This document shows, piece by piece, positions 51,672 through 62,096 of a DNA stretch of 64,000 nucleotides. Each line of letters opens with the position of its first letter. Position 1 is the first letter of the stretch. The stretch covers positions 922,774 through 986,773 of the forward strand of contig JAGQDJ010000031.1 in assembly GCA_022885665.1 (NCBI GenBank). The letters run 5' to 3'. Origin of the DNA: Triops longicaudatus. Taxonomy: Eukaryota > Arthropoda > Branchiopoda > Notostraca > Triopsidae. The position numbers and the translations under genes were made by a program. The notes beneath the pieces were generated by a model. That model was not told the DNA's origin, made no database searches, and saw only the letters and a program-made list of their open reading frames with translations.

Positions 51672-51713
51672 TATCCTTTCCGCCAGTTCTAATACACGCT
51701 CCTTCCGCCAGGT
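51672..51713 (+). promoter_or_regulatory. Pyrimidine-rich start region (possible TOP) of eL39
   Basis: Two pyrimidine tracts (ATCCTTTCCGCC and CTCCTTCCGCC) lie 45-85 bp before the eL39 ATG. Ribosomal protein mRNAs usually begin with such a 5' terminal oligopyrimidine tract, which links translation to TOR signalling. The exact start site is not known. Confidence 0.3.
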
Positions 51714-51754
51714 CTCCTCGTGGCGCAGAGAGTGTTCTTCGAGCAGCAGCTAAA

Positions 51755-52149
51755 ATGGTACGTTTTTATCTTACAATATCTGCGTAATCTTTCATTAATT
51801 GGACTTTCTTTTATCCTTTTTATGCTTTTAATTACGTAAGCTTCGTGGTCAAATTATCAGTTGCGTATTTTTTTCTGTTATTCATATGAAAACTAATGTG
51901 TTATGTGTGTGGTGTTTGCAGTCTGCTCACAAGACCTTGAAGATCAAGAAGCATTTGGCCAAAAAGCTCAAGCAAAACAGGCCTATTCCACAATGGATTC
52001 GCATGAAGACCGGCAATACCATTAGGTACGATTTTTTCCATTTATCTTCTACCGAAAAATGTCTTTGTAAAGTTGGGCTCATATGCTATGTTTTTCACAG
52101 GTACAACGCCAAGCGTCGTCATTGGAGAAGGAAGAAGCTCAAGTTGTAA
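51755..52149 (+). CDS. RPL39: Ribosomal protein eL39 (RPL39), 3 exons, complete
   Basis: Exons 51755-51757 (the ATG alone), 51922-52025 and 52101-52149 give 51 residues, exactly the length of eL39 in animals. The sequence SAHKTLKIKKHLAKKLKQNR, then PIPQWIRMKTGNTIRYNAKR and RHWRRKKLKL matches human RPL39 almost throughout. This small basic protein lines the peptide exit tunnel of the 60S subunit. The first coding exon is only the start codon, followed at once by a GT donor. The gene sits tightly downstream of LRP5/6 on the same strand. Confidence 0.97.
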
Positions 52150-53164
52150 GCTGGTTGTTGGGAAAGAGTTTTACCAGCTTTTGTGCTTCTTACTATACAC
52201 AACTTCAAGTATTCATTTACATGTGCACCGTGCTGGAATACAGGCTTACATCTCGCCTAACACTTCTTACGTTCTTGAGATTGTTATTTCGAGGCTATAC
52301 ATGCACACCTCTGGTAGTAACTAACGTATCTGATAAGATTCTCTGAATTTTTTTAGCGACAGACCTGTTCGACGGCTAGGAAATTTAGATGTCTCATTTC
52401 GAAAGCGGTCCGTTTAAGTGTTTTCAAGTTTCGGAGTATACGTAGTAGTTCGCGTAATGACATGCACGTTGAAGTCTGTTGCTGTAAACAAAAGTTTCAC
52501 TTTTGTAGTAATAAGCAATAGTACCGAAAAGGATTGACAGACCTCTTGCGTGACTTAAAAGGCAGAAGGCAAGCTTCAAACGTTCCTGTGACTTTTATGT
52601 GGACAGTATGTATCTTAGCTGCAAGAGAAGGGCGTCTTATATTTGTTTTTTGCTTCAGTTGATATGTGCTTTAGTTTCCCCGTACCAATGGGAGAGTTGA
52701 TCAGTCCCTTGCATGCAGTAGTGCTCCCGTTCTATTTGTTACATTACTACTGTCGATGTTAAATACTTCCTCTTATTTTTACGCTGACAAAGTGTCTCCA
52801 CAATCTGACGTCAATGACAAACGACGCCTGTTTTAGCAAAGAATACGGCTTTCGTTACCTAAAAGCAGCAGAACTCCTGTTCTTTCGGAGTACTAGAAGT
52901 CTTACAAGAGCTTTACCACCGCTACGAATTTAAAGTAAGAAATTTTCGTTGCGACCTATGCAAAGGGATATGGAATGGATTCGGGAAATACGCATTGAAG
53001 CTTGAGTTTCCAATATTTGGTAGCTGACATAATAACTGTAACTTAACCTTTTTCATAGTAACATCCTAGTAATTTAAGCAAAAGTGAAATTAAGGAAATA
53101 ATGTGTAAACATCGTCGAAAGCTTGGACGGAGACGTAAGAGTGGTGGCCATGGTGGTACCTAGA
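52150..53164. other. eL39 3' UTR and intergenic
   Basis: No gene or clear AATAAA was found close to the eL39 stop. The sequence looks unremarkable up to the MITE at 53165. Confidence 0.5.
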
Positions 53165-53332
53165 CAAGGCCGTATTCAGGGGGTTAGGGGTTTGATCCTC
53201 TCCCCCCCCCCCCACACACACACACACACGAAATAATCTCTATAATGGGGAAGATAGGGAGACGTAAAACGTACAAAAAAAGATTATAAAGGAGAAAACC
53301 CCTCCTGAACCAAAATCCTGGATACGGGCCTG
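53165..53332. mobile_element. hAT-like MITE with internal C/CA tract
   Basis: The left end CAAGGCCGTATTCAGG and the reverse complement of the right end, CAGGCCCGTATCCAGG, match at 13 of 16 positions. Ends starting CARG are typical of hAT elements. The 8-bp flanks (TACCTAGA and CACCCAGG) match at 5 of 8, all differences being transitions, as expected for an old target duplication. The interior holds a run of 12 C and a (CA)n microsatellite (53213-53229). No coding frame is present. Confidence 0.6.
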
Positions 53333-53774
53333 CACCCAGGGCAGAAAAAACGGCTACAGAACGAAATAAAAGTGCTCGTATTGTGTACGAAACTGTTACT
53401 ATTGTACTTCTAATTATTTTTTGTATTTTTGCAGAAGGAAGGGATTGCAAAATGTCGTTCATAAGAACATGTCAATAAAGTAAATTCCGTGCTTTATGCA
53501 ACATGCGCGCCGGCGATTCGTCGCTTTTAGCTTAAAAGCACTTTCAGAGTTAACATTTGCTTGAAAGAAATGTTTTACTCCGCGGAAAATTTCCCTTGTG
53601 TTAACGTGGCACAATTTTTTACCATGTCTTTTTTTTAAGTTGCATTTTTCGTGTGAGGTTCCCGATAGATGACGTTCAAGATCGAGAACAGTGCTATCTA
53701 GTGGTAGCCTGTTTAGCCAAATACGAAATCCAATTCCTAGTGTTTCAATGTAAACAAATATTCGATTCGAACAA

Positions 53775-54560
53775 ATGGATTCGAAGCCATTGATCGCGAG
53801 AGAACTTGTTAAATGCAAGTAAATGTGGAATGTCATTTACAGAGTATACATTTATATGGAGTTCTGTTACTAGAGTAAGCTCGACTCTTCAGCGAGATGT
53901 AAAGCAATTTGGGAAACAATATCTTTTGGACGGTAAAGAAGAAACTTGCTGGAATTCTGAACAGGTACGGTGATCCTAACAATATGTAACAATGCAGTCG
54001 ACACGATAGCAGGTCTGTCCCTTTTTGTCCAATTGGCCAGTTGTATCGAAAGTTCATATTCAAGTGCAGACTCCTTGAAGTTCTTTTTTTTTTCCTGTTT
54101 TTTAGTACTGCCTAATGTTTTGTACGATACAACCCCACTAACATGCCGCGCGTTGCATTGCTAAGATTTGAGTTTTTCGTGACACGGCTTTTCATTGTTA
54201 CCTATTCCACACCTGTAATAAACATATCAGTGTCTGGCTCTTCTGTTATATAAAAATGATTTACAGGGTTCACCTCAGTGGGTTGTCCTCGAATTCTCGG
54301 TACCGGTCGAAATAGACGGTTTTGTACTTCAATTTCAAGGTGGGTTCGTGGGCCAGGATTGTTGGATTGAAAACGTCCTGGCAGACAGCTTTGAACAAGT
54401 GCAGCAAATTTACCCGGAAGATAATAGTAAACTCCAGGTTTTCTCGCTTGTAAAACCAATCATCTCGTCATCTGTTAGAATTATGTTCGGCTCCAGTACA
54501 GATTTTTTCGGTCGAGTAATTTTGTACCAGCTGGCAATACAAGGCCGGCCTTTTAAATAA
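53775..54560 (+). CDS. NR2C2AP: NR2C2AP (TRA16) homologue, 3 exons, complete
   Basis: Exons 53775-53818, 53874-53964 and 54267-54560 join in phase to 142 residues (human NR2C2AP is 139). Exon 2 reads KVSSTLQRDVKQFGKQYLLD then EETCWNSEQ. Exon 3 reads SPQWVVLEFSVPVEIDGF, LQFQGGFVGQDC, YPEDNSKLQVF and TDFFGRVILYQLAIQG. These follow the human protein along its length. The protein is a small galactose-binding-like (F5/8 C type) beta-sandwich; the human version binds the orphan receptor NR2C2/TR4 and represses it, and its wider role is poorly known. Exon 1 is short and its start is chosen because ATG, donor and phase all fit; intron 1 is only 55 bp. An AATAAA at 54556-54561 overlaps the stop codon. 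Confidence 0.88.
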
Positions 54561-55122
54561 AAGTTAATACACGTAACTACTAAAAAAATAATTTGATATG
54601 AAAGGCACAAGCCATAATTATAAAAAATTTTATGTTACAGTAAACTTCTTTCATATTTGATAGATTTTAATCCAGTTAGCCTAGTGGTGATTAGCCGATC
54701 CTGGAAGAACGATTCTTGCGTGTGTTTTTTTCCCTAAAGTATAATCAGAATCTACAATTCTTACAACGTGAGGTTGTGTAAGCTTATACACGTGAAGATA
54801 TAAAAGGTATTCGAAAACAGCTTTCATTTGCTTTTTGTGCGTGAGTGGAATGGAGTATTACATGTGTGTATAGATTTCAGTCTTTGTGCCGTTGTTCTTA
54901 CATCTGTTTCAAATTACTCTAATTACGAGTTCCTGAATAACCGTATAAAAAATTTAGTCTCTGACATGCAAGTTAGCCGAAAAGGAAAGAAAGTGTATCA
55001 CTTGTGTCACGTATGCAACCAGATTGTAATTATGGCCCACCGGACGATAATTGCACTTACATTCGAGAACGACAGAAAAGGGCTATTGAAAATAACCCAG
55101 ATATGTGCGTAAGCCGAAAGTG
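54561..55122. other. Intergenic
   Basis: Contains a degraded tRNA-like A-box (TAGCCTAGTGG near 54678) without a matching B-box. Otherwise nothing recognised before the CAP gene promoter. Confidence 0.4.
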
Positions 55123-55130
55123 TATATAAG
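55123..55130 (+). promoter_or_regulatory. TATA box of the CAP gene
   Basis: TATATAAG lies 83 bp before the CAP start codon. About 30 bp downstream, near 55153-55162, is ACCAGTCC, a plausible start site, giving a short 5' UTR of about 45-50 nt. Confidence 0.6.
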
Positions 55131-55205
55131 CGTGACGAGTTCACGAAATCACCATACCAGTCCTTTATTTCATCGTCGCCGTTAAGCGGAGACGAACGCC
55201 GCTTT

Positions 55206-56330
55206 ATGATGAAGCTTTGTGCGGCACTGCTTTTGACGGTGTTGGCTACCGGAGCCAATGCCCAGACTGACTACTGCAAAATCAGCCCACAGAACACCAT
55301 GTGCTTATACCAAGTATTTTCTTCTTTTTTGAATGACTTCAACTCCTAGGATCTCTTGGCTCTATTGTCTTTTAGCCATACAAGTTGGCGTCCACTTGCC
55401 CCAAAATCATCAACACCACAGTTTCGGCCGCTGACAGTAACTTGATCGTCAAAATTCATAACGAGCTCCGTAGCAAAGTCGCCAAGGGTTTGGAAACGCG
55501 CGGAGCGCCAGGTCCTCAGCCCAAAGCGTCCAATATGCGTGCTTTCGTAAGGCGAATACCACCGCTGAAACATATTCGCTAAGGTCTGTACTTTCTCTTT
55601 AGACCTGGGACAATGAACTCGCCCTCATGGCCGATACCCACATCCGCCAGTGCGTATACAAGCACGACCTCAACCGTGATGTCCGTAAGTCTTACAATAA
55701 TTTCCAAGATTAACCTAGTGGACTAACACAATGGAATGTTTTATCCTCCACTTTGTAATACAGCACGCTTTAAAGTGGGTCAGAACATCGCTTTGTCGAG
55801 CACGTATCCCAGTAACGGCGCTTTAAACTGGAATGCAACGATTAACTCCTGGTACAATGAAGTAGCTGTTTACAACAAAAGCCTGGTGACTAACTTTACG
55901 TAAGTAGCCCGAGAAATGTTTTACGAGTATCTTTTGGCCCGTCTGACATTTTTTTTTTTTGTATCTGGTGGTCGGTAATTGTTTTTACGAGATCGTTCAT
56001 GGTTGACACTGATCGTAATGTCTCAATTTAAAATAATGTATGAGTAAGACTTCACTATAGAGTAAAACTTATGTAATGAACAGGTCCACCAACAATGCCA
56101 ATAACCAAGCCATTGGACATTACACCCAAGTCGTATGGGCCAATACGTACAAAGTGGGCTGCAGTGTTATCAACTGGGTTGAAACCAATGGGTGGTACAG
56201 ATACTTTTACGCCTGTAACTACGGTTCTAGTGGAAACTTTTTGAAACAATCAGTATATCTGATCGGGAACCCAGTGTCTACTTGTCCTGTCGGTACCGTG
56301 GCCAATACGACGACTGGACTTTGTTATTAA
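55206..56330 (+). CDS. Secreted CAP (antigen-5-like) protein, 5 exons, complete
   Basis: Exons 55206-55313, 55376-55546, 55603-55684, 55764-55899 and 56084-56330 give about 247 residues. A signal peptide (MMKLCAALLLTVLATGANA) is followed by the short Cys-rich antigen-5 N-terminus (YCKISPQNTMC), then the CAP fold with KIHNELRSKVAKGLETRGAP, WDNELALMAD, the metal-site His in YKHDLNRD, the signature GHYTQVVWANT, and ACNYGSSGNF. The wording GLETRGxPGPQP is characteristic of insect and other arthropod venom-allergen-5 proteins. CAP proteins are secreted and stable; some bind sterols, and roles include saliva, venom, reproduction and immunity. Nothing here shows that this copy is a venom component. 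After the CAP fold a short Cys tail (STCPVGT, GLCY) ends the protein. Confidence 0.93.
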
Positions 56331-57374
56331 CTTTGGATATCTTGTCATAAAGTCGCGTTGTTTAACTATTGAGGCATGAATGAAAGTAACCATTATTTTT
56401 GACAGCAATATAGTATTGTTCAGAAACTTTTTCTGCGCTTAATCGTATCTACATTTGATCTTAAGTGGCACTGTTGTTGATCTATTGATCGGACAGGATT
56501 TTTTACCTTTTGTTCGCTAGAAACAGTTCTAAGTAAGATTTTAATAAATTGAAGATTTTAATATCGCAAACTATTTTAAAGACAGTTTTTTCTCTTTTGT
56601 GTACACTACATTGCTTGCCAGTTACCAGTAAAAGACTAAAAGATCGATACTGCTAGGAATGTGCCCCATTAAGGTTTAATGATCCTTTTAGTTTTGCCTT
56701 CCTTGCTTTCAACGTGCACGAATTCTTCCCACCCCATTAGTATAATGATACTATTAGATTCTTTTCACCCGAATTCGCTTAACAACACATCAACATAGCT
56801 GTTGTAGAATGGGGTGTGTATTGGCTTTCGTCAGATGTTTTATTATAATAAGTAATTAACAGTGGTTGTCCTCAGTTTCTCGAAAATATTGCATGTGAAC
56901 TTTATTCAAGACAGTTGTAGTGATGCTGTAAAACACAAACAATGGGAAGATTCATATAAGGATTATCTAGTTTCCAAATATTGACTGTACTATAATATCG
57001 TTCATATCATCATCAGATAATATCATCATGGTCCGCCCGAAACATTCTTCACCATTTCGTGTACGCTAGAAAAGCAAGTTTTCTATTTCAATAGTCATAT
57101 CTTCCGTTTGAATTACATTTTTCTTGTATTGACAGTACATTTCCATTACCTATCTTGCACCTATACAAGTCAAAAGCGGGTTTTCACAAATCTGCTTCTG
57201 GGAATCCTGGCCATCGTGCAATGCGAGAAAATCTTTCGTGAGTCAAGAAAACTTCTCCTAAGCACATTGTCAGAAGTGATTGCATTTATTAGGAATAGAA
57301 CAAAATTTTAAAAGTCTCTTCTGTTTTTTAAGTTGTGCTGGATATAATACTGACGAACGCGTTGAAATGTGGTG
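56331..57374. other. Convergent intergenic region with two poly(A) signals
   Basis: AATAAA at 56543-56548 (+) probably ends the CAP mRNA, and TTTATT at 57285-57290 is an AATAAA on the minus strand for the convergent secreted-protein gene. Nothing else is recognised between them. Confidence 0.55.
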
Positions 57375-58594
57375 TCACTCTACAAAAATACCCATCGTAA
57401 CGTTAGAGTAGTTATTCCCATCCCATCTTCCACCCGTAAAGTTCATTGGAATCGAACGCTGGTTACAAAGAGGAATAGCGGGATCAAATTGCCAGAACGC
57501 CCCGCAAGAAGGGTCGTACACAAAAGGAGCTTCAGTTAAAGGGGTAGGAATTCCGGTAGAGGGTGGAGAGTCGAGGGAAGCATTTAGAGACAGAGCACCG
57601 ATTGGACTTATGCGAAAGCCGCTGTAAAGGAGCTGGATTGTTTTATAATCCATAATTAGTTGTATTGTTAAAATCTTCTTTTCAGACATGGCTACTAAGT
57701 CCGAAATCAATTCCCATTCGATAGATTGAACTAAGGTCGCGTACTTGTGAGCGTCGTTGACTACAACTGAGCCCCAACCAACGCTTCTTACACTGTTGGA
57801 ATTTGACTGCTTAGGATCCCCACCAAAGAGCAGCGTCTTAGCGTAATAACAATAAGGAGCAATTTTTGGACCATAAAAGCCGTACGGCCACATCGGAAGC
57901 ACCCACCAGGCTAGAAAGAAAATAAATAACTTACTGAATATTTTCTTAGGAAAAATGTCCCGGGTAATAGGGATGCTGGAACACGTTACCTCCGGCTTGG
58001 TAATCGGAACATAGTTTCGGTGCGATGTCGCAATCGAGGCCATTCAAGTTGCTGTAACCCCGACAAGCAGTGCAATCTCCCCGATATTTAACTTTACAGT
58101 ATTCGGCGCAAGGTTTCGCTCTATGGTGAATGCCGTCCACTTTATCCCACAACTGAAGAAAAGATTCCTGGGTAATATTTTGCATGCCAATTGACGGCAT
58201 ATGACACCCACTGCTACTAAAGAAACGACACCAAAAAACTCCCAAGGTGCTGTCACCAGAACGCAGCCTGATATTAAACGCGTTACAGTTGGAATCCAAG
58301 GTACATGTTCTGCGACATTGTTGCGTAGCACTTCCAATGTCGCCTATGAGAAGAATAACATAAATGTAGGAATGTTTTTAGTCTACTACAATTGGTGCCC
58401 ATGTTTAATGAATATTGACTCTATCAACTTTTCCAAGATTTGATATTTACGTTACCCGAGACGCTCATGGTGGTAGTGGGAGCCATGTTATATGTTAAAC
58501 TTCTGTACGATTCATGAGCAGCGAAGAAATGATTTTGGTGCGTCGACGTAAAGAATAACACGACTAGTAAAAGCCGCTGTAGTATTACTCCCAT
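57375..58594 (-). CDS. Secreted Cys-rich protein, PAN/apple-like N-terminal region, 3 exons
   Basis: Exons 58456-58594, 57990-58343 and 57375-57910 (minus strand) join in phase to 342 residues. A clear signal peptide starts MGVILQRLLLVVLFFTSTH. A region with CRRTCTLDSNCNAFNIR and later FWCRFFSSSGC has the Cys spacing of PAN/apple modules. It is followed by a second Cys cluster (CAEYCKVKYRGDCTACRGY, GLDCDIAPKLC) and an aromatic, mostly Cys-poor C-terminal half. Several N-glycosylation sites are visible (NIT, NAS, NFT, NYS, NVT). No membrane span or GPI-like tail was seen. The family is not recognised as a whole and the PAN call is tentative. The gene lies tail to tail with the CAP gene about 1 kb away; both products are secreted. 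Splice sites and phases are good, so a real gene is likely. Confidence 0.8.
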
Positions 58595-60420
58595 CGCTGT
58601 GGCTAGGTCACACTAGGAGCTATTCAACTCTAGAGAAGGGCAAGAAGACGACCAATGTAGTCTAGTTCTTAGCACTTTCTGGCGCAGTTATGTCCCTCTT
58701 GTTTAAGCTTCAGGTGCCACAAAAGCCATTACCAGGATAGCGTGCACGTTTATAATTATCGATGTCAGCATTTGAGATCAACAATTAAAATACTTAAAAA
58801 TGTTGTGAACCCTGTCCTTTCCTACCCCATTTGTAACTGGTGAGTGTTCCGTTTGTTACCTTCTCTACTTAAGTCTTTGTTCTGAGTCATTAGTATTGCT
58901 TTTAAGCCCAAGTGCAAGCGCAGTGGGTCACGTCAACGTTCTAACCTGCGGAAGTCATTCTTTTCGGACACCTTCGCTGGACAATGGAATTCTAATATAA
59001 GTTATAAGTAGAAGCCATATTATTTGTTATGGGTTATGATTAATAAGAGGAAGTTTATTTTTTTTAACAAATATGAGTGCATAGTGGAACTAAAAATATG
59101 GAACAAACTTGTGGTGTTCATAATCTGAAACCTGGAGCACCATAGCAAAATATAAAGGGACAGAAACTTTTTTTTTAACCCTTATGGCACATGAGTAAAT
59201 TTCGGTTTGCCTTCAAACTTACACTTCCATCGTCCGTCTTTATTTTCCTGCTTTCGTCACTGGTACTGGTATGTAGTGATGTCTGCGACAGAAATGTTTT
59301 CCGTTAACTCCCTAAATCTTCAGGCGTTCTGGAACGTAAGGCGAGCGGAAGAACATTCCTTTTTTTTTTTTTCTTTTTTTTCCGAGGCACTCCAACTTCT
59401 GTTGACATACATATCAAAGACATAATTGTTTTTCGAAACCACAATTCCCATGACTGGGATCTTGATCAGTAGACGTTAATATTTAATCAAGAATCTAAAT
59501 CAACCAATAATGACTGCACGTTAGAAGCATCTGTTTAACCTTCAGGCTTTCAGTGAGAAATGGAGCTTCAGAGAAACGATCCGAAACCGCCACGTTAATG
59601 CCGTTATATGCATTACGTTAAAAAAATACACAAAAAGAAGGCAAAATCAACCACTGAAGGCAGACAAAGTAGCAGAAACGCATTTTCACAAATTGTTTGT
59701 GCTTTCAAGACTAATGAGCGTGAGTAGTTTTCCAAGATGATTGAGAAAGAGTTTTAATGGAGAGAACGTCGTGTCCCGGATATGATCTTAACCGCGATAA
59801 ATTACCCTGGTGATCTTACCTTAAATTAGATTCAAACTTCCTTGCCTTAGATTCAAAGAATTTAATCCAGCTCTATAATTATGCAAAAGACCTCACGTAT
59901 TCTTCCTAAAACTGAATCGGAATAAATAAACAGGATTTCTAGACGCAATTTTATTGAATTTGCCTTATTTTTTGAGTAAAACAAAATTTCTTTGATAGAC
60001 AAAAGAACGTGCAACATCTAGGGTAGCGACGAAACACTTTGTATGGATTTATACATTTGCTAATATTTACTAAAATAAAATGGTAGTGATTTAAAAATTT
60101 ACTTTATGCACATAACACTCTTTTGAGTGAAGTAATTGTTCGAAAAAAATCGTCTGCTACAAGAGAAAAATAAAAAATTCACAAACAACTAAGAAGTACC
60201 AGATTTTTCCGATACTGTTTGACATTTTAATGTGTATTTTAATAAAGATTTCGTAAATAAATTTATTTTGTTACATAGGTAACATATCACCGGATTTTTT
60301 TTTCTTTTTTTTTATTTAAAATAAGTATTCAGCAAGTTAACCACGACCACATTAATGGAACTTGTTTTTTCGAATATGTATAAATTGCATTTATATATGT
60401 GTGGGTGTGTATGTAACATA
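58595..60420. other. Intergenic
   Basis: Upstream region of the minus-strand secreted-protein gene. No TATA box was seen at the expected place. Otherwise AT-rich with T-runs near 59168-59176 and 59361-59381. No gene recognised. Confidence 0.5.
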
Positions 60421-60669
60421 GGCTGTTATGGCCGAGCGGTTTGAGTCTTCGACTTGGACCGTTAGGTCGTGGGTGCGATTCCCCGCGTCTGAGGTTTGGT
60501 CTTTTCAGAGGAAAAGACACTGTCTATCCCCTGTCCTGCTTCCTATGGTACCTGGTATATCCCAATAAAATGGAATTACCGAAAGTACCAAGGGAAGCAG
60601 GCGAGGGGATAGGAAAGGGTGAACGAGACCTCGAAAAGCATGATGCTGGCATCGTGCATCGCACTTTTT
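60421..60669 (+). mobile_element. tRNA-headed Pol III-like element with three hairpins (SINE-like)
   Basis: An internal Pol III promoter is visible: A-box TGGCCGAGCGG at 60429-60439 and B-box GGTGCGATTCC (one mismatch) at 60472-60482, inside a Leu/Ser-tRNA-like sequence. Downstream follow an 8-bp perfect hairpin (60499-60506 with 60511-60518, loop AGAG), a long hairpin (60524-60551 with 60585-60612; about 23 of 28 positions pair, 33-nt loop), a 9-bp hairpin (60638-60646 with 60649-60657), and a T5 terminator at 60665-60669. A tRNA-derived SINE is the simplest reading; a single-copy structured RNA is possible. No second copy was seen in the window. The tRNA itself looks degenerate and is not called a functional tRNA. 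Confidence 0.5.
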
Positions 60670-61331
60670 CCCATGTTATTCCTTATGGGATTTCAACATT
60701 TTTGGCTCCTGAGACGCCCTCAGGGCATAATTTCATATTCAAGCTCAGTTTTCTCGCTTATTTGAAGGGCTAGCGCAATAATTCTTACAGATTCGGAATC
60801 CTCTCGTCGATGCTGACAATGTGCATTTCTTAATTTCCAAATTGCAGACATGTCGGTTAATTAGGTTACGTTAGAATTACCATAATCATTGTAATTCCAG
60901 TAAAATTAATAAGTACGATAATAATTGTTCCAGTAGAACAAACCGCTTTTGTTGGCAGAAATAAAATTACTACCGTGGATTTGTCGCTGTCAAGCGCGAC
61001 TAATTCGCTAGAAATTTTATTACAAGCACTTTTCTTATGCAAAAAATCGTGGTGCTTTTTCACGCTCCCCAATACACAAATACCTAATAGTATTTTTGAA
61101 AGTTCTGACGACCTCATAGCCAAAATCTTTTTACACATCTCGACTGGTCTGAAATAAAGTACTTTCTCGATGAAAGAAGGTAAAATATAATAATGACGCA
61201 CAATTTTGGCATAAATGTTGTATATCACATTTTGATTCGCTTTAAGAAAAGCACACAATTTTACATTCTTAGAAATAATATAACAAGAGGCAATAAGACC
61301 ACTGTAGGCCAAGGGCACTAACATGGATTAA
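60670..61331. other. Intergenic / downstream of the Arp exons
   Basis: A minus-strand ATG frame at 60866-61324 (152 codons) follows the Arp stop but lacks homology and has strongly AT-biased codons. It was not called and probably belongs to the Arp 3' UTR or intergenic DNA. Confidence 0.4.
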
Positions 61332-61914
61332 TTACAAATTCCATCTGCGAGTCACGTTGGGACCCAAAGTTTTCCATTCCTGCTGTGTCACCATTGCTTG
61401 CTCGAGCCCTTCGCTATTCGCTAGAACACACGCTCCAATATGTGACGCATGATACCGATACGGAAATGCGTGAACCTTTATAAAAAATAATCGTAACAAA
61501 ATCAATAAATAAAAAGATATTGTCTCCTTTTTACCTTAAATTGAATATTCGTTGGTGCGAAACGTTTTAAATCGGATTCAAGTCTCGGTACAAATCGTGG
61601 ACGCATGATTACACCACCAGTTACGAAAACACTATTCCACGTGTGTTTCGTGACGTCAATTCCACTTTCCTAGTGGCATGATTAGCATTATTTTTCAAAG
61701 TTTTTTATTCATAGGCTAAAGTTGCCTGGACAGCTTTCACCACTAGGTGTTGAACCCCTTCATTATCCAATCCCCACACTTCTGGATGAAATAGACTTGA
61801 AACCTCCCCATATCCAAGGCTAAATCACTAAAATTTTACAATTTAATTCAAAGTCTCGAATTCATTAAATATTTTAATTACCTCCAAGGAAGTTCTCTGC
61901 TGTAAGGCTCGAAG
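61332..61914 (-). CDS. Divergent actin-related protein, C-terminal exons only
   Basis: Four minus-strand exons: 61882-61914, 61726-61819, 61535-61669 and 61332-61475, ending in TAA. They encode about 134 residues that follow the last third of the actin fold: LGYGEVSSLFHPEVWG (actin GNERFRCPEALFQPSFLG), a helix GVQHLVVKAVQESGIDV, the nucleotide-site strand WNSVFVTGG (actin NTVLSGG), PRLESDLKRFAPTNIQFKV, and the C-terminal HIGACVLANS...MVTQQEWKTLGP. The stretch from GVQ to TGG has exactly the length of the actin segment, which fixes the exon junction. The intron 61670-61725 starts GC, not GT. The closest Arp class is unclear. The N-terminal two thirds were not found: a MITE lies directly upstream and the alpha-tubulin promoter 0.6 kb away, so this may be a truncated copy. 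One weak upstream frame (CYSFPDLK) could be another exon. Confidence 0.6.
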
Positions 61915-61919
61915 CTAAC

Positions 61920-62096
61920 CAGAGGCGTCGTGCACTTCAAAAATTTGGGGGGGGGCCGATTTTGCATTTCTCTTAATAAAAGAGTTAATGAGTTATAAAT
62001 GAGTTTTAAATGATACCTTTTTCTCCAGGATGGCAATTTTTTTTTTTTTGGGGGGGAGGGCGGGCCCCCCCGGCCCCTTATGGCACGACGCCTCTG
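61920..62096. mobile_element. hAT-like MITE abutting the Arp exon
   Basis: The ends are 14-bp perfect inverted repeats, CAGAGGCGTCGTGC, a form typical of hAT superfamily MITEs. Length is 177 bp, with G- and C-runs inside and no coding frame. The 8-bp flanks (AAGCTAAC and GCGAAAAC) match at only 4 positions, so the target duplication is decayed or absent. On the minus strand its end lies 5 bp from the start of the first Arp exon and contributes to that acceptor region. Confidence 0.65.

Noticed and set aside
54670..54720. tRNA-like A-box sequence TAGCCTAGTGG
   Set aside because: No acceptable B-box or clover-leaf; at most a decayed SINE head.
60866..61324. 152-codon minus-strand frame downstream of the Arp stop
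   Set aside because: AT-driven codon use, no homology, and it sits where the Arp 3' UTR is expected.
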